Below the pieces are notes generated by a model, which saw only the letters and a program-made list of their open reading frames with translations, searched no databases and had not been told where the DNA came from. Position numbers and translations under genes: made by a program. Below, piece after piece: positions 50,341 to 59,335 of a stretch of 64,000 bases of DNA; within the stretch, counting starts at the first letter, position 1, and each line of letters starts with the position of its first letter. The DNA comes from Acidobacteriota bacterium (GTDB lineage Bacteria; Acidobacteriota; Polarisedimenticolia; JACPZX01), in contig JACPZX010000029.1 in NCBI GenBank assembly GCA_016195325.1, positions 1 through 64,000 of the forward strand, written 5' to 3'.

Positions 50341-50634
50341 ATGAGCCGGAATCGTCTTTCGATCGCGAAGTCCATGCTCCCCGCACTCGCCGCCGTCGCC
50401 GCCCTCGCTGTGCTCACGGGGCTGATCGCGGCCGCGCCGCAAGGGCCGCAAGGGATTGAGACGAAGGGCGCGTCCGCCCCCGCCGCGTCGAGCGACGATG
50501 CCGCCGGCACCGATGCCGCCTGCCGGCGCGCGCCGGAGTGCTCGACCGACGCCGACTGCGACGCCATCTGCGGAGTGGGTCTGGGCCATTGCGTGCATAG
50601 CAGCTGCCCCGTGCGCATCTGCAAGTGCCGCTGA
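50341..50634 (+). CDS. small secreted eight-cysteine peptide
   Basis: 97 residues. An N-terminal hydrophobic segment (LPALAAVAALAVLTGLIAAA) acts as signal peptide or anchor, followed by an Ala/Ser-rich linker and a 38-residue cysteine-dense C-terminus with eight Cys in the order C-x5-C-x5-C-x3-C-x6-C-x4-C-x4-C-x-C. This looks like a disulfide-stabilised mini-protein. I do not recognise a family. No modification, protease or transporter gene is adjacent, so a processed natural product is not supported. Unrelated in spacing to the eight-Cys protein at 19492. Confidence 0.55.
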   Translation: MSRNRLSIAKSMLPALAAVAALAVLTGLIAAAPQGPQGIETKGASAPAASSDDAAGTDAACRRAPECSTDADCDAICGVGLGHCVHSSCPVRICKCR

Positions 50635-50647
50635 TCGGCGCCCCCGC

Positions 50648-50905
50648 GTGACCCCTGCCCCTCTCGAGCCCGCCGCCGGCGATCTCTGCGAGTTGACGCT
50701 GACGGCGCCGTACGGCTCCATCGACTTGAGGGCTCCGCCGCAGCCCATCGTCTGGACACCCGGAGAGTTCGATCGCTTCAAGGTGTTCGTGAGGGCCTCA
50801 TACCGGTATGAACCGGAGGTCACCGCGAGATTCGATCGAATCTGCCGGCACGCGCACGGGAAGGGAAGCGGATACACGAAGTCGGCCCGGTTCTACGTGC
50901 CGTGA
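50648..50905 (+). pseudogene. orphan fragment of the C-terminal FKVFV module of secreted repeat proteins
   Basis: From a possible GTG at 50648 the frame encodes ~85 residues. The stretch GDLCELTLTAPYGS...PPQPIVWTPGEFDRFKVFVRA matches the C-terminal module of the two large secreted proteins at 57095 (ACDVMVTAPAGG...PTITWDKGMYDQFKVFI) and 62371 (ACDLTVTFPLTT...PTITWTGETYDRFKVFV), including the D-x-C-x-L-T-x-T-x-P start. The repeats and TSP3 segment that precede the module there are absent. It has no signal peptide, so it is probably a remnant, although it could be a separate small gene. Confidence 0.5.
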
Positions 50906-51002
50906 CGAGGCAAGCCGTCGGTCTTGATGGGCTGATGGCGCGGCGCACGGGTTGAGAGACGACCACCCGCACGAGGCTTCATTCCGTCGAGCAGAAAAAA
51001 TA

Positions 51003-51031
51003 ATGACGCCGCTTCGGGATCGCCGTATGAT
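51003..51031 (+). promoter_or_regulatory. promoter for the FG-GAP repeat protein
   Basis: ATGACG (51003-51008) and TATGAT (51026-51031) lie 17 bases apart, the -10 matching five of six consensus bases. It is 30 bases before GTG 51061 and sits in a locally A-rich stretch. Confidence 0.45.
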
Positions 51032-51060
51032 CCCGTGGCAAGCACACAGGAAGTGGCGCC

Positions 51061-51960
51061 GTGACGCACCGACCGTCCTCCCTCCGTCGCTCCCCTGCAT
51101 TCCTCCTCTTCAGCGCTTTCTGCATCGCGTTGACCTCGCCCCCGGCATCCGCGACCCAGAGCCAGAGACTGATCGCGATGCTTCCGGCGGCCACCACCGT
51201 CGCCACCGGGGACATCGACGGGGACGGCCATCAGGACGTCGTCGCCGGATCCCTTCTCGGGGGCTCGGATCCCTTCCCCCGTCTCGTCTGGTACCGGAAC
51301 GACGGCGCGGCCGCGCCGTCCTTCATCCCGCACGTTCTCGTCTCGGGCCGGAACTTCGACGTGGCCGGAGTCGACGTGTCGTCTGCAGATCTGGACAGGG
51401 ACGGGGATCTCGACATCCTGTACGTCGGCGCGCTCGGCGTGGCGTGGTTCGAGAATCTCGGAGGGACGCCGGCCTCGCTCGCCTTCCATCAGGTCAAGGC
51501 GCTGCCGGCCACGTCGCGGGGCAACCTCGGCGCCGCCGACGTGGATGGGGACGGCGATCTCGACCTCGTGGGGGGATGGACCAACCCCACGAGCGGGACC
51601 GTCGCCTGGTTCGAGAGCACCGGGGCGAAGCCCCCCGCCTTCACGGAGCACGACGTGGCCGTCTCGGGTGCGTTCGTCGCGGGCGCGCGGGCGGCTGACG
51701 TGGACGGCGACGGTGACGTCGATATCGTCGCCGCGTTCATCTCGAACGACACGATCGCGTGGTACGAGAATGGCGGCGGCTCCGTCCCCGCGGTCACGCC
51801 GCACATCGTGAGCGAGGACCCCGACGGCACTGGAGCCAAACAGGGATTCGCCGACATCCCCTTCTACCTCGCCGCGGGAGACCTCGACGCGGATGGCCGG
51901 GTCGATCTCGTCACGGCGTCGAGCTTCGACGGAAAGGTCGCCTGGTACCCCGGCAAGTAG
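51061..51960 (+). CDS. secreted FG-GAP/VCBS-repeat protein
   Basis: 299 residues from GTG 51061 (AGGAAG upstream). After a signal peptide (FLLFSAFCIALTSPPASA) there are five blades with calcium-binding D-x-D-x-D-G motifs: GDIDGDGHQDVVAG, ADLDRDGDLDILYV, ADVDGDGDLDLVGG, ADVDGDGDVDIVAA, GDLDADGRVDLVTA. Each is followed by a VAWFEN/WYEN turn. This is a complete small beta-propeller of the integrin-like type, presumably extracellular; ligand unknown. 199 bases without a recognisable feature separate it from the next gene. Confidence 0.8.
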   Translation: MTHRPSSLRRSPAFLLFSAFCIALTSPPASATQSQRLIAMLPAATTVATGDIDGDGHQDVVAGSLLGGSDPFPRLVWYRNDGAAAPSFIPHVLVSGRNFDVAGVDVSSADLDRDGDLDILYVGALGVAWFENLGGTPASLAFHQVKALPATSRGNLGAADVDGDGDLDLVGGWTNPTSGTVAWFESTGAKPPAFTEHDVAVSGAFVAGARAADVDGDGDVDIVAAFISNDTIAWYENGGGSVPAVTPHIVSEDPDGTGAKQGFADIPFYLAAGDLDADGRVDLVTASSFDGKVAWYPGK

Positions 51961-52159
51961 CGCGCGTTATTGATTCGCTACAGAATCGCGCATCGAATTC
52001 CAATCGCTCGATCATCCCCGCCCTGCGGCACCGGGATCAAGTTTCCAATCGATTCGCCGATGAGTCATTCAGGGCCCGCCCATTCGACGATGCAGGTGGT
52101 CTCTGACGCCGAGTGCCCGCCCCGGACGATCGGGTTGCGAAGGAGACGCGAGATCGCCG

Positions 52160-52762
52160 ATGAACAGCAGCCGGATCGTCGCCGTGTCGTTCGGGGCAGT
52201 ATGGGTCGGGGGAGTCGTCCTCGGCCTCGGCATGCTCCTCGTCTTCGATACGACGCCGGGCGTGCAGGGCGGGACTCCCGCCCGGTGGCCGGAGGCGACC
52301 GCCCTCTTGCGGAAACCGGGGCTCCCGACACTTGTCATGGCGGCTCATCCGCAATGTTCGTGCACGCGCGCGAGTCTGGCGGAGTTGTCCCGAATCATGG
52401 CGACTCTCGCGGGGCGACTCGACGCTCACGTCGTCGTCCTCTCGCCGCGCGACGTCCCGCGCTCGTGGGTCGAGAATGTCCTGTGGCGAACGGCTGAGGA
52501 GATTCCGGGCGTGACCGTCGTCGCCGACGCCGGGGGCCGGGAGGCGGATCGCTTCGGACTCGAGACTTCCGGGCAGACTCTTCTCTATGACTCGGGTGGG
52601 ATTCTCCGTTTCGCAGGCGGCGTCACGTCCATGCGCGGGCACGAGGGGGACAACGCCGGACGGAGCGCCATCGTCGCGCTCGTCACGGGCGGGACGCCGG
52701 CGATCGACAGAACGCTCGTGTTCGGGTGCGCGCTGCACGCCGAGACGGGGGGAAGAGAATGA
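52160..52762 (+). CDS. RedB-like thioredoxin-fold membrane-anchored protein
   Basis: 200 residues: one N-terminal membrane helix (VAVSFGAVWVGGVVLGLGMLLVF), then a thioredoxin-like domain exposed to the periplasm. The active-site position reads HPQCSCTRASL, a CxC rather than CxxC arrangement, followed by LAGRLDAHVVVLSPRDVP and GQTLLYDSGGILRFAGGVTSMRGHEGDN, a pattern I associate with RedB-type proteins. It could be a redox or metal-binding protein. It overlaps the following hybrid kinase by ATGA, so the two are translated together and may be functionally linked. Confidence 0.65.
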   Translation: MNSSRIVAVSFGAVWVGGVVLGLGMLLVFDTTPGVQGGTPARWPEATALLRKPGLPTLVMAAHPQCSCTRASLAELSRIMATLAGRLDAHVVVLSPRDVPRSWVENVLWRTAEEIPGVTVVADAGGREADRFGLETSGQTLLYDSGGILRFAGGVTSMRGHEGDNAGRSAIVALVTGGTPAIDRTLVFGCALHAETGGRE

Positions 52763-55700
52763 TGGAGCGCGCGATGCGGCAAGCCGAATCTTTCGCAGGA
52801 ATTGCCCCGTCCATCGCGGGAAGAGCCGGCGAGATCCTGGCGTCGCGCTGGCGCGCGCTGGCGGCGCAGACCGACCGCATCTTCGTCGGCCTCCTCGTCT
52901 TCGAGTGGCTGGCCGGCATGGCGTTCGCCGAGTGGATCTCACCGCGCACGTGGGGCGGCCTCGAAAGCGCCGTGCACCCTCACGTCATTGCGGCCGTGTT
53001 CCTCGGGGCGGCCGTCGTCAGCTTTCCGATCTTCATGGTGTTCACGCGGCCGGCGGCGCCGGCGACGCGTCACGTCATCGCCGTGGCCCAGATGCTGATG
53101 GGCGGCCTTCTCATCCAGTTCACGGGCGGTCGGATCGAGACCCACTTCATCGTCTTCGGATCTCTCGCGTTCGTCGCCTTTTACCGCGATTGGAGGGTCC
53201 TCGTCTCCGCGTCGGCGGCTGTCGCCATCGACCATCTCGTGCGCGGCGTCATATGGCCGCAGTCCATCTACGGCGTTCTGACGCCGACGGTGTGGAGGTC
53301 CCTGGAGCACGCCGGCTGGGTCGTCTTCTGCGATTTCTTCCTCATCGCCTCGTGCCGGCGCGGGGTCGCCGAGATGAAGGAGACGGCGGAACGGCAGGCC
53401 GAGCTGGAGGCGATCAATCTTGGAATCGAGAAGCAGATCGATCTGCGGACGTCGGAGCTCATGGAGAGCGAGGAACGGTTCCGGTCCCTGTCCGCGTCGG
53501 CCCCCGTCGGAATCTTCCAGATGGACGCCTCCGGGATGTGCCTCTACACCAACCCATGCTGGCAGGAGATAGCCGGGCTCACTCTTCCCGAGAGCCTCGG
53601 TGCCGGGTGGAAGAGGGCGCTCCACCCCGAGGACAGCGAGCGGGTGCTCCGGGAGGCCGCCGCCGCGGCGTCCGAGGGTCGCGAGCTCTCACTCGAGTTC
53701 AGATATCAACGCCCCGGAGACTCCGAGCGTTGGGTGCACGCGCGCTCCACGGCGGTGAGGGACGCGGACGGGAAGGTCACCGGACGGGTCGGCACCGTCG
53801 AGGACATCACCGAGCGCCGCGCCGCGGAAGCCGTGCTTCGAGAGGCCAAGGAGGCCGCCGAGGCGGGCACGAGGGCCAAGTCGTCGTTTCTGGCCACCAT
53901 GAGCCACGAGATCCGCACCCCGATGAACGGCGTGATCGGGATGACCGGGCTGTTGATGGATACGACGCTGAACGAAGAGCAGAGACAGTACGCCGAGACG
54001 ATTCGGACGTCCGGCCAGGCGCTCCTGACGATCATCAACGACATCCTGGACTTCTCCAAGATCGAGGCGGGCAAGCTGCACATAGAGATCATCGACTTCG
54101 ACGTTCGGACGATGGTGGAGGAGGCGCTGGAGCTCCTGGCCGAGCGCGCTCACGAGAAGAAGCTCGAGATCGGATGTCTCGTCCACCCGGACGTCCCGAT
54201 CTCGCTGCGCGGCGACCCGGGGCGCCTCAGACAGATCCTCACGAATTTCCTCAGCAACGGCGTCAAGTTCACTGCGAAGGGAGAGGTCATCGTCCGCGTC
54301 AGGGCCCTCGAGGAGTCGGCCGACGCCGTCACGGTGCGGGTCGACGTCAGCGACACGGGCATCGGCATAGCGCCCGACAGCCTCGCCGGCCTTTTTCTCC
54401 CGTTCACGCAGGCCGACGCGTCCACGACTCGCCGGTTCGGCGGGACGGGTCTGGGGCTGGCCATCTCCCGCCAGCTCGCGGAGGCGATGGGGGGTGAGGT
54501 CGGGGCCGTCAGCGAGCCCGGGAAGGGGAGCACCTTCTGGTTCACCGCACGGCTCGAGAGGAGCCAGACGAGCTCCATGAGCCGGACCGTTCCCCGCAAG
54601 GACCTGAGGGGGCTCAGAGCCCTCGTCGTGGACGACAACGAGACGAACCGGATGATTCTTCGCGCCCAGACCCGCAACTGGGGGATGGAGTCCGAGGAGG
54701 CCGCGGACGGTCCTCGCGCTCTCGCGATGCTGAGGGATTCGGCGCAGGGCGACCGGTTCGACATCGTGATTCTCGACATGGAGATGCCGGGAATGGACGG
54801 TCTGGAGGTGGCGCGCGCCATTCGCGCCGACGCGGCCCTGGCGCCCGCGAGGATTCTGATGCTGACGTCCGTGGGCATCCGTGGGCACGCGGAAGAATCG
54901 AAGCGCGCGGGCGTGGACGCTTACCTGACCAAGCCCGTCCGCGAATCCCAGCTCTACGATTGCATGAGGAGTCTCTCAGGCGCAAATCCAAGCGCGGATC
55001 GCGTGAGCGAACCCGCATCCAGGCCGCTCGTGACGCGGCACTCCCTCAAGGAGGAGAAGGCGCGGGCGCGGGCGCGAGTCCTCGTCGTCGAGGACAACGA
55101 GGTGAATCAGAGGGTCGCGGTCCACATGTTGAAGAAGCTCGGCCTGAGCGTTGACGTCGTGGCCAACGGTCTGGAGGCGGTCGAGGCCGTGGCGCGAATC
55201 CCGTACGACGTCGTGCTGATGGACTGCCTGATGCCCGAGATGGATGGGTACCAGGCGACGCGGGCGATCCGCGACGCGGAGCGGGGGAAGGGAACGCACA
55301 CGCCAATCGTCGCGATGACCGCCAACGCCCTCGAAGGCGACAGGGAGAAATGTCTCGAGGCGGGGATGGACGACTACGTCACGAAGCCCGTGACGAAGCA
55401 GACGTTGGAGGCCGCGATCGCGCGCTGGCTGACTCCCGCGGAGCCTGAATCCCTCACGCCCGGACCCGCCGGGGGCACAGCCTCCAGGAGCAACGTGACG
55501 GCTGGCCGGGAGATCATGGAACGGCTGGCCAGGCAGGTCGGAGAGGAGGACCCGGCTTTTCTCGCCGATCTCATCGAATCGTTCCTGAACGAGGTGCCTT
55601 CCACCCTCGCGAGCATCCGGGAGGCGGTCGCGCGAATGGACGCGGGAGCGCTCCGTGCCTCCGCGCACTCCCTCAAGGGAGCGTCGGGCACGATGGGCGT

Positions 55701-55836
55701 CGCGCGCATGTCGTCAATCTGCGCCGATCTCGAAGCCCACGCGAAGACCGGAAGCGTCGACGGCGCGACGCCGCTCTTGAAGGAGCTCGAGGACGAGTTT
55801 TCACGCCTGACCGAGGCGCTCGCCGTCGCGCGGTGA
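52759..55836 (+). CDS. BarA-like membrane hybrid histidine kinase (PAS-HisKA-HATPase-REC-REC-HPt)
   Basis: 1025 residues. About six membrane helices (~38-205) form a sensor, followed by a coiled linker, a PAS domain (~240-355), HisKA with His383 (ATMSHEIRTPMNG), HATPase (NFLSNGVKFTAKG, DTGIGI, GGTGLGLAIS), two REC domains (VILDMEMPGMDGLE; VLMDCLMPEMDGYQ) and a C-terminal HPt with His970 (SAHSLKGASGTMG). The full phosphorelay is thus in one chain; the HPt would pass phosphate to a separate regulator not seen here. ATG 52759 overlaps the RedB-like gene stop. Confidence 0.93.
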   Translation: MMERAMRQAESFAGIAPSIAGRAGEILASRWRALAAQTDRIFVGLLVFEWLAGMAFAEWISPRTWGGLESAVHPHVIAAVFLGAAVVSFPIFMVFTRPAAPATRHVIAVAQMLMGGLLIQFTGGRIETHFIVFGSLAFVAFYRDWRVLVSASAAVAIDHLVRGVIWPQSIYGVLTPTVWRSLEHAGWVVFCDFFLIASCRRGVAEMKETAERQAELEAINLGIEKQIDLRTSELMESEERFRSLSASAPVGIFQMDASGMCLYTNPCWQEIAGLTLPESLGAGWKRALHPEDSERVLREAAAAASEGRELSLEFRYQRPGDSERWVHARSTAVRDADGKVTGRVGTVEDITERRAAEAVLREAKEAAEAGTRAKSSFLATMSHEIRTPMNGVIGMTGLLMDTTLNEEQRQYAETIRTSGQALLTIINDILDFSKIEAGKLHIEIIDFDVRTMVEEALELLAERAHEKKLEIGCLVHPDVPISLRGDPGRLRQILTNFLSNGVKFTAKGEVIVRVRALEESADAVTVRVDVSDTGIGIAPDSLAGLFLPFTQADASTTRRFGGTGLGLAISRQLAEAMGGEVGAVSEPGKGSTFWFTARLERSQTSSMSRTVPRKDLRGLRALVVDDNETNRMILRAQTRNWGMESEEAADGPRALAMLRDSAQGDRFDIVILDMEMPGMDGLEVARAIRADAALAPARILMLTSVGIRGHAEESKRAGVDAYLTKPVRESQLYDCMRSLSGANPSADRVSEPASRPLVTRHSLKEEKARARARVLVVEDNEVNQRVAVHMLKKLGLSVDVVANGLEAVEAVARIPYDVVLMDCLMPEMDGYQATRAIRDAERGKGTHTPIVAMTANALEGDREKCLEAGMDDYVTKPVTKQTLEAAIARWLTPAEPESLTPGPAGGTASRSNVTAGREIMERLARQVGEEDPAFLADLIESFLNEVPSTLASIREAVARMDAGALRASAHSLKGASGTMGVARMSSICADLEAHAKTGSVDGATPLLKELEDEFSRLTEALAVAR

Positions 55837-55842
55837 GGGCGC

Positions 55843-56889
55843 TCAGCGGGGGGTGACGATCAGGATCTTCCCCTCGGGTCCGTCGGCGACGTACGCGACC
55901 CCGTCGTCGGTGACGACGGCGTTTCGCGCCCCCTTCGCGGTCGCGGTCGAGGCCGTGCTCGCGAGAATCCCCTTCTCGTCGACGTGCGCCACGGTGAGCA
56001 TCGCGGCGCCGGCGGCCGCGACATAGAGAGCGCGCGACGACGGCAGGTAGTCGAGGTTGTCCACCCCCGCTCCCGTATCGAGCTTCGAGAGGATCTTACC
56101 GTCCGACCCCGCGTCCAGGACCTCGACGTGGTCGGTGCAGGCGACCATCAGCATCTGGCTCTTCGAGTCGATCGCGAGCCCACGGGGGCCGCTCTCGCCG
56201 CAGGCGGGAGCCCAGTCGGCGACGACCTTGCGGGAGGTCACGTCGATGCGGAGCGTCCGGTCCTTGTCCTCGAGGTTGGTGTAGTAGAACCCCTTGAGGT
56301 CGTCCACCGCGTACCCCTCGGGACCGCCCTCCAGCTTGATCGTGCCGCCGAGCGCCGGGGCGGCGGGCTTCGAGACATCGAGGATCGTGAGCGAGTTGTC
56401 GCGCGGCGTCGTGACCCACACCTCTTTCTTCGAGGCCACGTACGTGACGCCGTCCGGCGACGACGGGAGCGTGACGCAGCCGGCGCGCGCGAGGGTCGCC
56501 GCGTCGATCGCGCAGACGCTCGAGTCGGCGCGGCTGCCGACGTAGACGAAGCCGTCGCCTACCGTCGCCGAGCTGGGGCCGACCAGCCGCTTGACGCCGC
56601 GGCGCTCCACCTCGGCCGTGGGGAACTTCTCGACCTTGGTCATCTCCTGCGTCTTCGTGTCGATGACGACCGTGTTGCCGCTCCCCGCCGCGGGGACCCA
56701 GACGCGGTGGCGTCCCCGATCGACGGCGAGGTAATCGAGGGTGAGGCCGTCCGCCGTGGCGCCGGGGAGGGCGAGGGAGACGAGGCCGGACGTCGGCGCC
56801 GGCTCGGCGGCCGCGAGAATCACGGGAATGGTGAGGGCAGCGAGAATCGCAACCAGAATGGCTGTTCGATCCATCGGGAGTGTTCTCAT
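55843..56889 (-). CDS. exported YncE-like beta-propeller protein
   Basis: 348 residues from ATG 56889 (AAGGAGAG upstream). A signal peptide (AILVAILAALTIPVILAAA) leads to seven-bladed propeller repeats of the YncE/40-residue type: LDYLAVDRGRHRVWVPAAGSGNTVVIDTKTQEM, GDGFVYVGSRADSSVCAID, DGVTYVASKKEVWVTTPRDNSLTILDV, GYAVDDLKGFYYTNLED, GLAIDSKSQMLMVACTDHVEVLD. No catalytic residues are evident; a periplasmic scaffold or binding role is usual. It is divergent from the repeat protein at 57095, with 205 bases between. Confidence 0.8.
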   Translation of the reverse strand: MRTLPMDRTAILVAILAALTIPVILAAAEPAPTSGLVSLALPGATADGLTLDYLAVDRGRHRVWVPAAGSGNTVVIDTKTQEMTKVEKFPTAEVERRGVKRLVGPSSATVGDGFVYVGSRADSSVCAIDAATLARAGCVTLPSSPDGVTYVASKKEVWVTTPRDNSLTILDVSKPAAPALGGTIKLEGGPEGYAVDDLKGFYYTNLEDKDRTLRIDVTSRKVVADWAPACGESGPRGLAIDSKSQMLMVACTDHVEVLDAGSDGKILSKLDTGAGVDNLDYLPSSRALYVAAAGAAMLTVAHVDEKGILASTASTATAKGARNAVVTDDGVAYVADGPEGKILIVTPR

Positions 56890-57094
56890 GCGGGCTCTCC
56901 TTTCGAGCGGGGCGGGCGCAGGAGAAAGCGTACCACGTCGACCCGTCTCCCTTGTGACCCGCGCTCCCGCTGCGGTAGCATGGGACGTCGGCCACGATTC
57001 CGTTGCGACGCCCGGGGCGGAATCGCGTGGCGCGGCTCGTCGAGTCGATCCGGGCGGAGTCCTTTCGGCACCGGCTGCCAGAGGTACCCAGAAG

Positions 57095-58789
57095 ATGCGA
57101 CGCCTCGTCGTGCGCGCGCTTGTGATCGTGTGCTCTCTCGCTCCGCTCCCCGCGCAAGCCGTCCGGAACGATTCGGAGTTCAAGGTCAACACGTACGTCG
57201 TGGACGATCAGTCCACCCCGGCGACGGCCGTGGACCTTTTCGGCAACTTCGTGGTCGTGTGGCAGAGCTACGGGCAGGACGGCTCGGGGCTCGGCATCTT
57301 CGGCCAGCGGTTCGACGCGAGCGGCGCGCCCGTGGGAGGCGAGTTCCAGGTCAACACCTTCACGACCGGCGACCAGTCCCTTCCCGTCGTCGCCATCGGC
57401 CCCACGGGAAATCTCTTCGTAGTCTGGAACAGCAAAGGACAGGACGGCTCGTTGGGCGGCGTCTTCGCCAGGCGGTACGATTCCAACGGGGTCGCGCTGG
57501 CTGGAGAGTTCCAGGTGAACACGTACACCACCGCCGGCCAGTACGGCCCGTCGATCGCCTCGGACGGCGCGGGAAACTTCGTCGTGGTCTGGTCGAGCTT
57601 CGGCCAGGACGGCTCGCAGTTCGGCGTCTTCGGCCAGAGGTTCGACTCGTCCGGAGCCCCCCAGGGAGGAGAGTTCCAGGTCAACGCCACCACGACCGAC
57701 TACCAGAGAAGCCCGGCGGTCGCCGCGGACAGCTCCGGCAATTTCGTCGTGGCCTGGGAGAGCCAGGGACAGGACGGATCGGGATACGGCATCTTCGGCC
57801 GGCGGTTCGACTCGACCGGGACTCCGGCCTCGGCCGAGATCCAGATCAATACCTTCACGACCGGCGATCAGGCGGTTCCCTCGATCGCGATGGATCCTCT
57901 CGGCAACTTCGTCGTTGCATGGAACAGCTACGCCCAGGACGGCTCGGACTACGGCGTCTTCGCCCGGCGATTCGACTCGAGCGCCTCTCCCGTCGCGGGC
58001 GAGTTCCAGGTCAACACTTTCACGACCGGCCGCCAGCTCGGGACTTCCGTCGGCATGGACACGAACGGCGGCATGGTCGTCACGTGGCGCAGCTTCGATC
58101 AGGATGGCTCGAGGTTCGGCGTCTTCGGCCGTCCCTTCGATGCCGGCGGGGTTGCGACCGGCCCGGAGTTCCAGGCCAACACCTTCACCCCCAACCGTCA
58201 GACCGAGCAGAGCGTGGCCATGGACCCTCTGGGCGATTTCGTCGTGGCGTGGTCGAGCGGCGACCAGGACGGCTCGGGGTACGGGATCTTCGCGCAGCGC
58301 TTCCTGGGGTCGCTCTCGTGCTCCGCGGGGGATGCCGACGCGGACGGCGTCTGCGACGATTTCGACAACTGCCTCTCGACGTACAATCCCACGCAGGACG
58401 ACACCGACCACGACGGCGTCGGCGATGCCTGCGACGTCATGGTCACGGCCCCGGCGGGCGGGACCTTTGTCGATTGCAGCATTCCGACTGCGGCGGGGCC
58501 GACGATCACGTGGGACAAGGGGATGTACGACCAGTTCAAGGTCTTCATCAGCCCCGTCTCGACTTTCCCGTCGAACAACCGGGTGTCGAGCGGCTCGGGC
58601 TTCCTGAAGGTGACGAGCTACACGCCGCCCGCGAAGACCTGGAAGAGCGTGTGCGCGAAAGCGGTGAAGACGAACGCGGCGAGCCCGATCCTCTTCATCC
58701 ATGTCTTCGCGCAGGACCTGCTCTTGAAGGGAAAGAGCCCGGATCGGCTCACGTTCAGCAACCTGGTCGAGGTGCACGTCAAGCCCTGA
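57095..58789 (+). CDS. secreted tandem-repeat protein with TSP3 segment and C-terminal FKVFV module
   Basis: 564 residues with a signal peptide (VRALVIVCSLAPLPAQA). About eight tandem ~50-residue repeats follow (core GNFVVVWQSYGQDGSG then GIFGQRFD, G-x-P/V-x-G-E-FQVNT, TTGDQ). A thrombospondin type 3 calcium-binding segment comes next (DADADGVCDDFDNC, DDTDHDGVGDACDV) and a ~110-residue C-terminal module starting MVTAPAGG with PTITWDKGMYDQFKVFI. The repeats probably form a beta-propeller or solenoid at the cell surface. A close relative faces it at 62371-64000 and a fragment of the last module sits at 50648. Its end overlaps the vapC stop by 11 bases. Confidence 0.82.
   Translation: MRRLVVRALVIVCSLAPLPAQAVRNDSEFKVNTYVVDDQSTPATAVDLFGNFVVVWQSYGQDGSGLGIFGQRFDASGAPVGGEFQVNTFTTGDQSLPVVAIGPTGNLFVVWNSKGQDGSLGGVFARRYDSNGVALAGEFQVNTYTTAGQYGPSIASDGAGNFVVVWSSFGQDGSQFGVFGQRFDSSGAPQGGEFQVNATTTDYQRSPAVAADSSGNFVVAWESQGQDGSGYGIFGRRFDSTGTPASAEIQINTFTTGDQAVPSIAMDPLGNFVVAWNSYAQDGSDYGVFARRFDSSASPVAGEFQVNTFTTGRQLGTSVGMDTNGGMVVTWRSFDQDGSRFGVFGRPFDAGGVATGPEFQANTFTPNRQTEQSVAMDPLGDFVVAWSSGDQDGSGYGIFAQRFLGSLSCSAGDADADGVCDDFDNCLSTYNPTQDDTDHDGVGDACDVMVTAPAGGTFVDCSIPTAAGPTITWDKGMYDQFKVFISPVSTFPSNNRVSSGSGFLKVTSYTPPAKTWKSVCAKAVKTNAASPILFIHVFAQDLLLKGKSPDRLTFSNLVEVHVKP
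57170..58300 (+). repeat. tandem ~150-bp coding repeats
   Basis: About eight units of roughly 145-155 bases encode the FVVVW...QDGSG...FGQRFD...EFQVNTFTT repeat. Sequence similarity to the array at 62850-64000 on the opposite strand makes a long inverted repeat. Confidence 0.8.
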
Positions 58790-59129
58790 GCAGTGAGCGC
58801 GCGACGGCGGCCAGGCGCCTGTCGAGGGTCCAGAGCGGCACGTGGCTGAGCCTCGCCGAGGCCAGGAGGTGGGCGTCGATCCACCCGATTCCCGACCCGC
58901 CGAGGCCGTTCGACTCCACGAAGGCCAGCACTTCGTCGTGCTCCGCGCGCCGCACCTGCGGAAGGGACTCCAGGAGCGCGAGCACCTCCCTGCGGTTCGC
59001 GAGTCGGCCGCAGGCCAGCTCCCCGATCACGAAGGGATGACACCGGACCTCCCCGCGTTCGAGGTGTGACACGAGCGCGGCGTTGCCCCCGCGCAGGTGG
59101 TCCACCCAGACGGATGTGTCCGCGAGCAC
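58779..59129 (-). CDS. vapC: VapC-like PIN-domain toxin
   Basis: 116 residues from GTG 59129. PIN-domain acidic residues are in place: Asp4 in LADTSVWVDHLR, the glutamate of VIGELACGRL and the aspartate of IGWIDAHLLASA, with the last acidic residue in LWTLDRRLAAVA. PIN toxins are Mg-dependent ribonucleases, often cutting tRNA or rRNA. The start codon overlaps the antitoxin TAG by one base (TAGTG), the standard coupled arrangement. It ends within the last bases of the convergent repeat-protein gene. Confidence 0.9.
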   Translation of the reverse strand: MLADTSVWVDHLRGGNAALVSHLERGEVRCHPFVIGELACGRLANRREVLALLESLPQVRRAEHDEVLAFVESNGLGGSGIGWIDAHLLASARLSHVPLWTLDRRLAAVARSLLRA

Positions 59130-59335
59130 TAGGACGCCTTCCCGGGCCTCCGCCGGGGGACGCGCCGGAGTCTCCGCTCGGTCCCTCCAAGCGCCGCCAG
59201 CCGCCTTGCGCTTTCCAGCGCGATCAGCGCCTCGAGCCCGGCGTGAACGACCGCGGTTTTCTCACTCATGCCGCTCAGCCGCTGGGCTTTTCGCAGGAGA
59301 TCGTCGTCGATGTTGAGTGTGGTTCTCATATGCAT
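59129..59335 (-). CDS. vapB: VapB-like ribbon-helix-helix antitoxin
   Basis: About 66-68 residues depending on which ATG (59335 or 59329) is used. It begins MRTTLNIDDDLLRKAQRLSG, a classic DUF2191/RHH antitoxin start with beta strand and two helices, then EKTAVVHAGLEALIALESARRLAALGG and a basic tail that would wrap the toxin. It neutralises the PIN toxin encoded next and normally represses its own promoter. The predicted transcription start falls at the ATG, so translation is probably leaderless, favouring 59329 as the start. Confidence 0.85.
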   Translation of the reverse strand: MHMRTTLNIDDDLLRKAQRLSGMSEKTAVVHAGLEALIALESARRLAALGGTERRLRRVPRRRPGKAS

